Below the pieces are notes generated by a model, which did no database searches, was not told where the DNA came from, and was given only the letters and a program-made list of their open reading frames with translations. Position numbers and translations under genes: made by a program. Shown here in pieces: positions 5,591 to 16,594 of a stretch of 37,854 nt of DNA. Origin of the DNA: Desulfomicrobium macestii (GTDB lineage: Bacteria; Desulfobacterota; Desulfovibrionia; Desulfovibrionales; Desulfomicrobiaceae); the NCBI RefSeq assembly GCF_014873765.1, contig NZ_JADBGG010000036.1, positions 1 through 37,854 of the forward strand, written 5' to 3'. The first letter of the stretch is position 1. Each line of letters starts with the position of its first letter.

Positions 5591-6586
5591 CTACCGGGCC
5601 CGGAATTCGGCCAGGGTCCGGGCGTACTGCTCGGGCTGAAGCCGGGGGCCGAAGGTTGTAACCACCTTGGATGCGGCCAGGCTCGCGAACTCCCCGGCCT
5701 GGACGTAATTCATGTCGTGGGTGATGCCGTACAGGAAGGCGCCGGCGAACATGTCCCCGGCGCCGTTGGTGTCCAGGGGCGTGACCCGGCAGGCGTCGAT
5801 CTCGTGCATGTCCTCGCCGTCGTACACCAGAGCGCCCTCCCCGCCGAGCGTGACCACGAAGGTCTTGGCGTTGCGGCGCAGCTTGTCCACGGCCTTGGCC
5901 AGGGTGCGGCATTCGGCCCAGAGCATAGCCTCTTCGCGATTGCAGAACAGCAGGTCCACCCCTTCGCCGACAATCTCCTCCAGGCCCAGGCGAAAATATT
6001 TGACCATGGACGGATCGGAAAAGCTCAGCGCCGTCCTGACCCCGGCTTCACGGGCGATGTTCATGGCCTGGACAACGGCAGGCCGCGCCGTGGGCGAGGT
6101 CACCAGATAGCCTTCGGAATACAGGAATTCGGACTCGCGCAGCTCTTCCGGGCACAATTGCTCGGCAGACAGGGACTCGGAGATGCCAAGGTAGGTGTTC
6201 ATGGTCCGCTCGGCGTCGGGCGTGATCATGACCAGGCACTTGCCGGTGACTCCGTCGGCGCGGCGCTCGGCAAGGTTGGTGCCGACCCCGGCCCGGGCCA
6301 GTTCCTGGGCGTAGAAATCACCCATCTCGTCGTTGCTGACCAGACAGGTGTAAAAGGACTTTCCACCGAAAAAGGCATTGGCCACGATGGTGTTGGCGGC
6401 CGACCCGCCGCCGGAACGGACGCTGCGCTCGCTGCGCAGGTATTCGAGCAGCTCGAACTGCCGCTCTTCATCGACCAGGGTCATGAACCCCTTTTCCACG
6501 CCCATGGTTTCCAAAAAGGCATCGGGCACCTCGAATTCCATGTCGACCAGGGCGTTGCCCATTCCGTACACATCGTATTTTTTCAT
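5591..6586 (-). CDS. PfkB-family carbohydrate/nucleoside kinase (adenosine kinase-like)
   Basis: 331 residues spanning the whole ribokinase fold. The substrate-binding region GGGSAANT is at about residues 59-66. The anion-hole and catalytic motif DTNGAGDMFAGAFL, with the Asp that acts as base, is at about 273-286. Length and motif spelling (MGNALVDMEFEV at the N terminus) fit the bacterial adenosine kinase-like subgroup, which phosphorylates adenosine or a related sugar with ATP. The exact substrate cannot be read from sequence. It lies between the permease gene (upstream) and the small PGPGW-like membrane protein (downstream), all minus strand with short gaps. A GGAAGAATTC stretch before the ATG supplies a ribosome site. 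Confidence 0.85.
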   Translation of the reverse strand: MKKYDVYGMGNALVDMEFEVPDAFLETMGVEKGFMTLVDEERQFELLEYLRSERSVRSGGGSAANTIVANAFFGGKSFYTCLVSNDEMGDFYAQELARAGVGTNLAERRADGVTGKCLVMITPDAERTMNTYLGISESLSAEQLCPEELRESEFLYSEGYLVTSPTARPAVVQAMNIAREAGVRTALSFSDPSMVKYFRLGLEEIVGEGVDLLFCNREEAMLWAECRTLAKAVDKLRRNAKTFVVTLGGEGALVYDGEDMHEIDACRVTPLDTNGAGDMFAGAFLYGITHDMNYVQAGEFASLAASKVVTTFGPRLQPEQYARTLAEFRAR

Positions 6587-6648
6587 GAATTCTTCCTTTA
6601 ATATCTTAACTTTCTTTGTTTTTAATAGGACCCATAGGACCTATATTC

Positions 6649-7710
6649 TTAACCTTCCACCAGGCAGCCCCGGCGGTTTTTCCAGACTCCGAGGACCGAT
6701 TGCACCAGCGAGGCCAGCGGGATGGCGAAAAACACCCCCCAGAAGCCCCAGATGCCGCCAAAAATCAGGATGGCCGTGATGGAGGCGATGGGGTGCAGGT
6801 TGACGGCTCCGGACAGCAGCAACGGCACCAGCAGGTTGGCGTCCAGGAGCTGGATCACGAAATAGACGATCATGGCCCAGGTAAAGTGCGCGTCAAAGCC
6901 CCACTGAATGAACGCGATGATGAGCACCGGCACGGTCACGACCACGGCCCCGATATACGGGATGATCACGGACAGGCCGACCAGAAGGCTCAGGAGCATG
7001 GCGTAGTCCAGGCCGAAATACAGAAAACAGGCGTAGGTGGCGATCCAGACGATGAAGATTTCCCAGATGCGGCCGCGCACGTAGTTTCCGGCCTGGGTCT
7101 TGACGTCCAGCCAGACCGTGCTGGCCAGGGTGTGATCCTGGGGCAGAAAGCCGCACAGCCATTCAAGGATCACGTCCTTATCCTTCAGAAAGAAGAAGAC
7201 CATGATCGGCATGAGCACCATGTAGACCACGAAGGAAAAGACGGAGCGCACGGAGGACAGCGAAAAAGCCAGGACCTGCTGCCCGTACTGGGAAAACTGG
7301 GCGGTCAGGGAATCGACCACGGTCTGTACCTGGGCCTCGGTCAGGATCGGATACTGCCGGGGCAGATGCACGAGGGCGTTCTGGGCCTTGGAGACGATCC
7401 AGGGAATGTTGTCGATGAGATCCGTGATCTGGGACACGAGTAGCGGCACCAGCGCCAGAATCATCACCGCCAAAAACAGCATGAACAACCCGAAAACCAG
7501 CACCACGGCCAGCATGCGCGGCCAGCGGAAGCCGACCAGAAAACGCACCAGTCCTTCCAGAAGAAAGGAGATGACCACGCTGGCGATGACAGGGGCCAGC
7601 AGATTGCCCACAGAAAGGACAATCGCCCCGCTGACGACCAGCACCAGAAAAAGGATGACGAGTTGCGTGTCGGAAAAAACGGCACTCATCCATCTGCGAA
7701 AAATTTCCAT
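6649..7710 (-). CDS. AI-2E family (UPF0118, PerM/YdiK-type) permease
   Basis: 353 residues with about seven or eight membrane spans: pairs near 17-55 and 63-90, then 150-175, and a C-terminal cluster at 215-335. Typical family signatures are present, such as the GLSVIIPYIGAVVV segment (the conserved P-Y-hG element), followed by the DANLLVPLLLSG and LHPIASITAILIFGGIWGFWG segments near the C terminus. Members have been linked to autoinducer-2 export or to ion antiport; which applies here is unknown. It is the first gene of a minus-strand group with the PfkB kinase 62 nt downstream. The short gap holds a direct repeat of ATAGGACC but no terminator, so cotranscription is likely. Confidence 0.88.
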   Translation of the reverse strand: MEIFRRWMSAVFSDTQLVILFLVLVVSGAIVLSVGNLLAPVIASVVISFLLEGLVRFLVGFRWPRMLAVVLVFGLFMLFLAVMILALVPLLVSQITDLIDNIPWIVSKAQNALVHLPRQYPILTEAQVQTVVDSLTAQFSQYGQQVLAFSLSSVRSVFSFVVYMVLMPIMVFFFLKDKDVILEWLCGFLPQDHTLASTVWLDVKTQAGNYVRGRIWEIFIVWIATYACFLYFGLDYAMLLSLLVGLSVIIPYIGAVVVTVPVLIIAFIQWGFDAHFTWAMIVYFVIQLLDANLLVPLLLSGAVNLHPIASITAILIFGGIWGFWGVFFAIPLASLVQSVLGVWKNRRGCLVEG

Positions 7711-7783
7711 GGGGGGTTCTCACGTGCTCGGTGCAAAGACGCCACAGATATCTAGACACACGTGCGCCTGGCGTCAACACAAC

Positions 7784-7809
7784 GAAAAAAGGCTGCCCGG
7801 AGGCAGCCT
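7784..7809 (-). terminator. Rho-independent terminator of glnN
   Basis: On the minus strand AGGCTGCC-TCCG-GGCAGCCT forms an 8-bp GC-rich stem with a 4-nt loop, followed by TTTTTT. It lies about 90 nt after the glnN stop codon and before the permease gene start. Confidence 0.88.
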
Positions 7810-7896
7810 GAAAAGATTCCGTGAACCGGCCGGTGTTCGGCAAAGACCTGGCGAGGGGAGGATGCGCTTCGACAGGCCGGTTCGGCGGAAAAATGG

Positions 7897-10080
<2,184 letters not shown>

Positions 10081-10499
10081 GATATCCTCCAGGACAAGTT
10101 GATGTATGCTTTTATTGCTACGTTGATCCGTGATTACAATTGCAAGGCCTAAAGCAATTCAGATGCCATTAGCACAACATATTGAAATATATAAGCACCA
10201 TGAATTTTGGAAGTAAATAGATTACATTTTTGAAATATGCAATCCCGGCAATCCGGAATTAATTCGGAATTAAATTACAATTTTGCAAAACAGCCCGCCA
10301 CGCCGTCATCCCCTGTCATGGCGCACCCTGGCTTGCATGGCGCGAATGGCTCCCGGGACAAGGCAATCCGCGACGTCCGCCTCGCGCGAATCATGCACAT
10401 AAATGTCAACACGAATTTGAACCAGGCAAATAAGAGTTCAAAATTGCGCAGTGTTCTGCTAGTTTCAGGGCAATCCTCAATTCCAACCCGGAGCCGCCC
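10081..10499. other. Divergent intergenic region between glnN and the EAL/HDOD gene
   Basis: This AT-rich 419-bp region carries the glnN sigma-54 promoter (listed separately). It also has an 11-bp near-perfect tandem repeat, with CGGAATTAA at 10254-10262 and 10265-10273, and a weak dyad GCACCATGAATTTTGG (10195-10210) upstream of the promoter. One half of that dyad matches the NtrC half-site GCACC. I see no gene here. Confidence 0.5.
10153..10168 (-). promoter_or_regulatory. Sigma-54 (RpoN) promoter of glnN
   Basis: The minus strand reads TGGCATCTGAATTGCT. The -24 GG and -12 GC dinucleotides are exactly 12 nt apart, and the match to TGGCAC-N5-TTGCT has one mismatch. It lies about 70 nt upstream of the glnN ATG. 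The same window encodes a sigma-54-dependent activator, but nothing shows they are linked. Confidence 0.72.
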
Positions 10500-11744
10500 A
10501 TGCCCGCAGCCGTTCCCAGCGCCACCAACCTTCATCTGCTGTCTCGATATCCGATCTTCACCGCCGCCAAGACAGTGTGGGGGTATGAGATCCAGGCCAC
10601 CGCGAGCATTGTCACGGACCAGCCTCCGGACCCGGATCGGGCCAACGTCGGGGCCACGGTCATCGCCGGTGATTACATCGGCCTGAACACCATCCTGGCC
10701 CGCAACAAGAAAATGCTCCTCTCCTACACCCGGGACCAGCTTCAAAAGCAGATCCCCTACGCCTTTCCGGCTCAGTCGTCCGCCATCCTGATCAGTCCGG
10801 ATTTTCAAAACGATCCTGACCTGCTCCCGGCGCTAAGGCAGATGGCGGCGGACGGGCACACCATCGCCCTGGAATGGAATGCCGGGGTCACCCCCCTGCC
10901 CCCCCTCATGGAACTGGCCGACGTGATCTGTCTTGGCGCCCCGGACATGGCCGAAGAGCTTGCAAAAATCCCCCTGGCCGCCAAGACCGTGATCGTGCGC
11001 AACGTGACCACCCGCGAGGAGGTCGAACAACTGCAAAAACTGGGCGTTTCCCTTTTTCAGGGGCGCTTCTTCAAGACCGCCGAGATCATTCCGGGCAAGA
11101 AGCTGTCCTCACACCAGAATTCGCGCCTGCAGATTCTGCGCGTCATCGAAGCCGAATCACCCGATCTGGACCAGCTGGCCCAGACCATCCAGGCCGACGT
11201 GAGTCTTTCCTACCGACTGCTCACCTATCTCAACTCCCCGACTTTCGGGTTCATGCGCAAGATCGATTCCATCCGCCAGGCCATCGCGCTTCTGGGCTGG
11301 ATCAACGTGCGCAATTGGCTGCGCGCCGTGCTGCTGGCGGACATCGCGCAGGGCGAGGAACAGACCGAACTTTTGCACCTTTCGCTGTGGCGGGGAAAAT
11401 TCCTGGAACAGACCGTGGCCGGTCACGACTACTGGGACTTCAAGCCCGACGAGATGTTTCTTTTGGGCATGTTTTCCCTGCTCGACGCCATCCTCGGAAT
11501 TCCCATGGCCGACGCCCTGGCCTTTCTGCCCCTGAACGACGCGCAGAAAAAAGCCCTGCGCGGCGAGAGCACCACGGAATACATGCCGCTGCTCACGCTC
11601 ATGCTCGCGTTCGAGGACCAGGGGGAAGATGCTCCGGACAGGATCCTCATGGACCTGAACCTTGAGCGAGAAACAATGCAGCGACTGCATCGCGAGGCAG
11701 GCGCCTGGGCTTCCTCCATTCTGGAGATCGGCCAGGGCGCCTGA
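10500..11744 (+). CDS. Degenerate EAL plus HDOD signalling protein (YuxH-type)
   Basis: 414 residues. Residues 10-200 correspond to an EAL-like fold that starts RYPIFTAAKTVWGYEIQA but lacks the catalytic EAL/ExLxR residues (the region reads VWGYEIQATAS) and the DDFGTG loop, so phosphodiesterase activity is unlikely. Residues 210-400 form an HDOD domain, recognised by LDQLAQTIQADVSLSYRLLTYLNS followed by DSIRQAIALLGWINVRNWL. The architecture is that of EAL plus modified HD-GYP proteins, thought to act as c-di-GMP- or protein-binding regulators. A GGAG site lies 8 nt before the ATG. It converges with glgP with only 11 nt between the two stop codons. Confidence 0.85.
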   Translation: MPAAVPSATNLHLLSRYPIFTAAKTVWGYEIQATASIVTDQPPDPDRANVGATVIAGDYIGLNTILARNKKMLLSYTRDQLQKQIPYAFPAQSSAILISPDFQNDPDLLPALRQMAADGHTIALEWNAGVTPLPPLMELADVICLGAPDMAEELAKIPLAAKTVIVRNVTTREEVEQLQKLGVSLFQGRFFKTAEIIPGKKLSSHQNSRLQILRVIEAESPDLDQLAQTIQADVSLSYRLLTYLNSPTFGFMRKIDSIRQAIALLGWINVRNWLRAVLLADIAQGEEQTELLHLSLWRGKFLEQTVAGHDYWDFKPDEMFLLGMFSLLDAILGIPMADALAFLPLNDAQKKALRGESTTEYMPLLTLMLAFEDQGEDAPDRILMDLNLERETMQRLHREAGAWASSILEIGQGA

Positions 11745-11755
11745 CGACCCGGAGT

Positions 11756-14206
11756 TTATGTCAGGGGCGAAACCTTCCAGATGTTCCGCGCATACTCCAT
11801 GATGGCGCGGTCGCTGGAGAACTTGCCCATGTTGGCCGTGTTCAGGATGGACATGCGCGTCCACAGGGCAGGGTCCTCGTAGCACTTCGAGACCCTGGCC
11901 TGCTCCGCCACGTATTTCGCGTAATCGGCCAGGACCAGATAATAGTCGCCGTGGGCCAGGAGCGAATCGACAATGGGTCTGAACAGGCTTGGCGCCTCCG
12001 GCGAGAAGAATCCGGTGGAGATCATGTCCAGCGCCTTCTTGAGCTCGATGTTGCTTTCGTAGATCTGCACGGGATCGTAGCCCCCGGAATGCAACCGATG
12101 CACGTCCTCTTCGGTGTGTCCGAACAGGAAGAAGTTGTCCTCCCCCACCACTTCCCTGATCTCTATGTTGGCCCCGTCCAGGGTGCCGATGGTCAGCGCT
12201 CCGTTGAGGGCGAACTTCATGTTGCCGGTGCCGGATGCTTCCATGCCCGCCGTCGAAATCTGCTCGGACAGATCCGCGGCCGGGATGAGTTTTTCCGCCT
12301 GCGACACACAGTAGTTGGGCAGGAAAACGACCCGCAGCTCGTTGCCCACGGCGGGATCGCCGTTCACGGCCTGACCCACGGCGTTGATGAGCTTGATGAT
12401 GAGCTTGGCCTGCAAATAGCCCGGCGCGGCCTTTCCGGCAAAGAACAGCGTGCGCGGAACATGATGCGCGACGCTTCCCGAGCGGATGCGGTTGTAGATG
12501 GTGATGACGTGCAAAACGTTCAGAATCTGCCGCTTGTACTCGTGGATGCGCTTGATGTGCATGTCAAAAAGCGTGGCCGGGTTGATGCCTACGCCAAGCT
12601 TGCGCAGAACGTAGCGGGCCAGGAGTTTCTTGTTGCGCTTGCGCACTTCCTGCCAGCGCTGCTGGAATTCGGGATCGTCGGCATAGGCGGCCAGCTCGGA
12701 CAGATGCGACAGGTCATGAATCCACTCGTTCCCGATGACGGAGCCGATCAGTTCGGACAGGGCCGGATTGGCCTGCATCAGCCAGCGTCGGGGCGTGATG
12801 CCGTTGGTCACGTTGGTGAACTTGCCGGGGTAAAGGTTGTCGAAATCCTTGAACAGCCGCGCCTTGAGAATCTTTGAATGCAGCTCGGCCACACCGTTGA
12901 CCGTGTGGCTGCCGATGATGGCCAGATGGGCCATGCGCACCTGCTTGCCGTCGTCCTCGGCGATCAGGGACAAGGACCTCAAAAGATCGACGCGACCCGG
13001 AAAGCGTTTGCCCACATCGTCCAGGAAACGACGATTGATCTCGAATATGATCTGCAGATGCCGTGGCAGCATGCGCCCGATGAGTTCCACGGACCATGTC
13101 TCCAGGGCCTCCGGCAGGACGGTGTGATTGGTGTAGGAGAATGTCTTCTGGCAGATGGTCCAGGCCGTCTCCCAGGTCAGGGCCTCGTCGTCGACCAGGA
13201 TGCGCATGAGCTCCGCGATGCTGATGGCCGGGTGGGTGTCGTTGAGCTGCACCGCGACCTGATCCGGAAAGCAGTCGAAAGAGGAGTAGTTGTTCTTGCG
13301 GAAACGCCGCAGGATGTCCTGGAAGGTCGCGGCCACGAAGAAATACTGCTGTCGCAGCCTGAGCTCCTTGCCGCGCGGGCTGGTGTCGTTGGGGTAGAGA
13401 ACCTTGGAGATGTTCTCGCTCTCGACCTTGGACTGGACCGCGCCGATGTAATCGCCCCGGTTGAAGTGTTCGAGTTCGAAATCCCGGGTGGAGATGGCCT
13501 TCCACAGGCGCATGTTGGTCACGTGGCCGTTCTGATGACCTGGAACCATGATGTCGCAGGCCATGGCCATGACCGACTCCGTGTCCACCCAGCGAAAACG
13601 CTCGTGCCCGGCGCTGTCCTCGTAGGCCTCGCTACGCCCGTAAAAATTGATCAGGAACATGAAATGCCCGCGCCGAAGCACCCAGGGGGAATCCTGGCGC
13701 AGCCAGTTGTCGCAGCCTTCATGCTGATAGCCATTGACGATGGTCTGATAGAAGATGCCGTAGTCATAGAGAATGCCGTACCCATAACCGGGAATCTTGC
13801 ACGTGGCCATGGAGTCCATATAGCATGAGGCCAGCCGCCCAAGGCCGCCGTTCCCCAGTCCCGGATTCCATTCCTCTTCAAGCAGCTCGTCCAGATCCAA
13901 TCCGAAATCCCGCACCGCCTCGCGGCACTCCTCTTCCATGCCCAGGGCCTGGATATAGTTCATGAGGAATCGTCCGGGCAGAAATTCCAAGGACATGTAA
14001 TACACGCGCTTGGTAATGGAATCGTAATAGGAACGCTGAGTCTCAAGCCACTGGCCCAGCAGGCGGTCGCGCACGCTGTAGCACAGGCCGAGATAATAGC
14101 GCTCCTTGCGCGGGGGGAAAGGGTCGCTGCCCAGGGTCAGGGCCACGTGCCGCTGTATATCGTCCTTCAGGGACTCAACGCTCTGGTTGCTTTCGGGGGC
14201 CGTCAT
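11756..14206 (-). CDS. glgP: Glycogen (alpha-glucan) phosphorylase
   Basis: 816 residues, the standard length of the family. It releases glucose-1-phosphate from glycogen by phosphorolysis, with pyridoxal phosphate bound to a Lys. The PLP-binding signature [20 protein letters not shown] is at about residues 643-662, with Gly where E. coli has Ser. Other family blocks are [33 protein letters not shown] (about 116-131), [17 protein letters not shown] and [14 protein letters not shown]. It is preceded by GGAGGATGCAAG before the ATG. It is divergent from msrB and convergent with the EAL/HDOD gene, so it is probably a single-gene unit. Its product feeds the glucose-1-phosphate pool that the UTP-glucose-1-phosphate uridylyltransferase of this window uses. 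Confidence 0.97.
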   Translation of the reverse strand: MTAPESNQSVESLKDDIQRHVALTLGSDPFPPRKERYYLGLCYSVRDRLLGQWLETQRSYYDSITKRVYYMSLEFLPGRFLMNYIQALGMEEECREAVRDFGLDLDELLEEEWNPGLGNGGLGRLASCYMDSMATCKIPGYGYGILYDYGIFYQTIVNGYQHEGCDNWLRQDSPWVLRRGHFMFLINFYGRSEAYEDSAGHERFRWVDTESVMAMACDIMVPGHQNGHVTNMRLWKAISTRDFELEHFNRGDYIGAVQSKVESENISKVLYPNDTSPRGKELRLRQQYFFVAATFQDILRRFRKNNYSSFDCFPDQVAVQLNDTHPAISIAELMRILVDDEALTWETAWTICQKTFSYTNHTVLPEALETWSVELIGRMLPRHLQIIFEINRRFLDDVGKRFPGRVDLLRSLSLIAEDDGKQVRMAHLAIIGSHTVNGVAELHSKILKARLFKDFDNLYPGKFTNVTNGITPRRWLMQANPALSELIGSVIGNEWIHDLSHLSELAAYADDPEFQQRWQEVRKRNKKLLARYVLRKLGVGINPATLFDMHIKRIHEYKRQILNVLHVITIYNRIRSGSVAHHVPRTLFFAGKAAPGYLQAKLIIKLINAVGQAVNGDPAVGNELRVVFLPNYCVSQAEKLIPAADLSEQISTAGMEASGTGNMKFALNGALTIGTLDGANIEIREVVGEDNFFLFGHTEEDVHRLHSGGYDPVQIYESNIELKKALDMISTGFFSPEAPSLFRPIVDSLLAHGDYYLVLADYAKYVAEQARVSKCYEDPALWTRMSILNTANMGKFSSDRAIMEYARNIWKVSPLT

Positions 14207-14334
14207 CTTGCATCCTCCTTGGATCCTTTATCGTCGTGCTGGATAAGCAAGGCTACCATAAAAGAATTCCGAGAGAAACCTGCGCCTTTACAGCTCCCGC
14301 ACAAATCTTACCTGTTCGAAAAAGGAGAAACGTC

Positions 14335-14814
14335 ATGCGCAAATGCCCAAAATCAACCTGGCTGCTTCTGATATTCGCCTTCATCATGTGGCCCGCGGGA
14401 GGACACTCAATGGATAAGATCACAAAGACAGACGCCCAGTGGCGGGAAATTTTGAGCCCCGAGCAGTATCATGTACTGCGCGAAAAGGGCACCGAACCCG
14501 CTTTCAGCGGAAAATTCAACGACCATCACGAGGTGGGAACCTATGTCTGCGCGGGCTGCGAAACCCCGCTTTTCCACTCTGATGCCAAATTTGATTCAGG
14601 CACCGGCTGGCCCAGTTTTTTCAAGCCAGTGGACGAAACGCATATCGCAAAGCATGAGGACAAATCCTGGTTCATGGTCCGCACTGAGGTGCTCTGCGCT
14701 GTCTGTGACGGACATCTGGGTCATGTATTCCCCGATGGACCAGAGCCCACTGGATTGCGTTACTGCATCAATTCCCTTGCTCTGCAATTTGAACCCCAAA
14801 ACGCTGGAAAATAG
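14335..14814 (+). CDS. msrB: Peptide methionine-R-sulfoxide reductase with signal peptide
   Basis: 159 residues from the ATG at 14335, which has AAAGGAG 8 nt upstream; an in-frame upstream start at 14236 lacks a site. Residues 1-25 ([19 protein letters not shown]...) look like a signal peptide, so this MsrB is probably periplasmic and repairs oxidised methionines there. The catalytic Cys is in RYCINSLAL near the C terminus. Two zinc CxxC pairs are present: CAGC, and CAVC in [23 protein letters not shown] is a family block. The neighbouring downstream gene also encodes an exported envelope protein. Confidence 0.94.
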   Translation: MRKCPKSTWLLLIFAFIMWPAGGHSMDKITKTDAQWREILSPEQYHVLREKGTEPAFSGKFNDHHEVGTYVCAGCETPLFHSDAKFDSGTGWPSFFKPVDETHIAKHEDKSWFMVRTEVLCAVCDGHLGHVFPDGPEPTGLRYCINSLALQFEPQNAGK

Positions 14815-14823
14815 CCATAACTA

Positions 14824-14851
14824 TCCGGAAAGAAACAATATTCTTTCCGGA
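14824..14851. terminator. Hairpin after msrB, terminator-like
   Basis: TCCGGAAAGAA (14824-14834) and TTCTTTCCGGA (14841-14851) form an 11-bp perfect stem with a 6-nt loop starting 10 nt after the msrB stop. No T-run follows, so termination efficiency is uncertain. Confidence 0.55.
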
Positions 14852-15032
14852 CAAACCCTTGAAACCGGAAGGCACATTCAGGGTTGCATCCATGGTGCCG
14901 TTCGGGTAGAGACCTCAATTGTTATGAACTATTGTTTCCATGCGGCCGGCACTTTCCCGCTCCCTTCTCTTCGACTCCCGCACCCCTCTCCCGTCGCCGG
15001 CAGCATCACCCCAAGCACGATGAGGTACGCAC

Positions 15033-15515
15033 ATGAATAGTCATGGAGTATTTGTCGTCACTTCGCTTTTTTTCGTCATGATCGCCTCTCTGGTAGGATT
15101 TGCCGCATATAACGGAACCAGACTGGAGACGGCCCGGCACTACGAAGCCCGGATCGCGACGCTAAACGAAGAACGACAGGAATTGACCCGCCAGGTGGCG
15201 GAGCTCAGGAATAGATGGGTCAAGGAAGTGACCGTGACCGCCTACAGCCCGACCGTCGAAGAATGCGGGCCCGACCCGCAGACGACGGCCAGCATGGGCA
15301 AGGCAAGGCCCGGCATTGTCGCCGTGAGCAGAGATCTGTTCGATGAAGGCTGGGTCTTCGGCAAGAAGGTCTACGTGAAAGGCCACGGCATCTTTGAAAT
15401 CGCGGATCTGATGAGCAAGCGCTACACGCAGCGCATGGACATCTTCTTCCCCGACACCAACCAGGCCAGGCAATTCGGCAAGAAACAAGTCACGGTGGCC
15501 CTGCTGGCCAGCTAA
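15033..15515 (+). CDS. Exported 3D-domain (double-psi beta-barrel) protein
   Basis: 160 residues. A single N-terminal membrane helix (about 7-26) anchors the protein or acts as a signal, followed by a short coiled segment (30-60, ARIATLNEERQELTRQVAELRNR). Residues 64-155 are a 3D domain: VTVTAYSPTVEECG, then GIVAVSRDLFDEGWVFGKKVYVKGHG, then IADLMSKRYTQRMDIFFPD with the conserved Asp residues. The fold is shared with MltA-type lytic transglycosylases and Rpf/YabB-like cell-wall proteins, so a role at the peptidoglycan is likely but not proven. A GAGGT site lies 6 nt before the ATG. It ends at a strong terminator. Confidence 0.82.
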   Translation: MNSHGVFVVTSLFFVMIASLVGFAAYNGTRLETARHYEARIATLNEERQELTRQVAELRNRWVKEVTVTAYSPTVEECGPDPQTTASMGKARPGIVAVSRDLFDEGWVFGKKVYVKGHGIFEIADLMSKRYTQRMDIFFPDTNQARQFGKKQVTVALLAS

Positions 15516-15542
15516 AAAAAGGGTGCGCGAGCACCCTTTTTT
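15514..15542. terminator. Bidirectional rho-independent terminator
   Basis: GGGTGC-GCGA-GCACCC is preceded by seven A and followed by six T, so it can end transcripts from both sides: the 3D-domain gene on the plus strand and the Dabb gene on the minus strand. Confidence 0.9.
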
Positions 15543-15606
15543 GCGACCTTTGCGCGGGAAAGGGAACAAGACGTTTTGCCCCCTCTCGCGCAACTTCACG
15601 CTCTCT

Positions 15607-15909
15607 CTAGAAGTTGTAATCCGCCATGCGCCTTTCGGCGGCCACGGCCGAAACGAAGGCCACGCATTTCTGATGTTCGGGATGAACCTGATAGGTCTGC
15701 AGGTCCTCGGGAGAATCGAAGACCGTGTACAGGACCACCTCGGTTTCGGGCACGGAGGCGAAAACGTCCGTGCTGACGACCAGGGTGCGCAGCTGCGGGA
15801 TGAGTCCCGGCAGGGCCCCGAGCATGTCCTTCATGATCGCCGCGTTTTCCGCCGCGCTCCGGCCTTCCGCGCTCTCCTTCAGTTTCCACATCACAATATG
15901 TCCGACCAT
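15607..15909 (-). CDS. Dabb (stress-responsive alpha/beta barrel) domain protein
   Basis: 100 residues from the ATG at 15909, preceded by GGAGGA; a longer in-frame version has no ribosome site and would overlap nadD. The start VGHIVMWKLKESAEG and the later ETEVVLYTVFDSPEDLQTYQVHPEHQ match the Dabb family, which forms dimeric ferredoxin-like barrels. The conserved His in VHPEHQ and the N-terminal GHIV strand are present. Functions in the family are varied and mostly unknown. It begins 10 nt after the nadD stop, so it is the last gene of the proA-nadD operon. Confidence 0.85.
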   Translation of the reverse strand: MVGHIVMWKLKESAEGRSAAENAAIMKDMLGALPGLIPQLRTLVVSTDVFASVPETEVVLYTVFDSPEDLQTYQVHPEHQKCVAFVSAVAAERRMADYNF

Positions 15910-15919
15910 GATTCCTCCA

Positions 15920-16594
15920 TTAGGGTGATACGTTCCAGCAATCCTTGAAAAGATGGGGGTCGGCCAGCATCCGCCCCCGGACCGCGTCAGGCACGAGCCC
16001 GCTGGTTTCAAGGCCCGCGCAAAATTTTTCCCGCACCATGCTCGCGCTGACGTCCAGGCGCGCCATGGGCACAAGCACAACTCGCCGTCCCGTCTCGATG
16101 CGCCGCACCCCCGGCCCTTCCTCCCGCCATTTCCAGTGCCTGCCCAGAAATTCGTCCACCGCCGCCTGTCCCAGCCCGAGCCGGTCCACCACGGCGATGT
16201 CGGTCAGGAGCGGCAGCTCCAGCCCTCTGTGCCAGTCGGGCAGGGTCAGAAAATCCGGACTGCCGAGAACGAAGACATGGTTGGTATCCGGAAACATGGC
16301 GCACAGGCGGGTCAGGGTCACGTGCGAATACGAGGGGACGGGCATCTCCCCCTCCAGCGCGCTCACTCCCAGACCTTCCACCCCTGTCACCGCCTGACGC
16401 AGCAGGGTCAGGCGCAGATCGAAATCGAGCAATCCCGACTTACCCTTGTGCGGCGGAACCTTGGCGGGCAGCAGATCCACCCGCCCAAGTCCCAGCGCCT
16501 CCCGGGCCTCGATGGCCATGCGCAGATGCCCGTTGTGCACGGGATTGAATGATCCGCCGAGAATCCCCACCGAACCGGACAGGGGTCTAGACAC
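15920..16594 (-). CDS. nadD: Nicotinate-nucleotide adenylyltransferase
   Basis: 224 residues. It transfers AMP from ATP to nicotinate mononucleotide in NAD synthesis. The nucleotidyltransferase motif GGSFNPVHNGHL is at about residues 13-24, and the second ATP motif reads SASMVREKF, in place of the common ISST-x-IR, near 185. LLPAKVPPHKGK is also typical. The start codon overlaps the end of proA by 8 nt, which implies translational coupling. The gene order proA-nadD is common in many bacteria. Confidence 0.94.
   Translation of the reverse strand: MSRPLSGSVGILGGSFNPVHNGHLRMAIEAREALGLGRVDLLPAKVPPHKGKSGLLDFDLRLTLLRQAVTGVEGLGVSALEGEMPVPSYSHVTLTRLCAMFPDTNHVFVLGSPDFLTLPDWHRGLELPLLTDIAVVDRLGLGQAAVDEFLGRHWKWREEGPGVRRIETGRRVVLVPMARLDVSASMVREKFCAGLETSGLVPDAVRGRMLADPHLFKDCWNVSP

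Noticed and set aside
5588-6601. Long open frame on the plus strand opposite the PfkB kinase gene
   Set aside because: It is the antisense shadow of a high-GC gene: no recognisable domain, while the minus-strand frame has full PfkB motifs.
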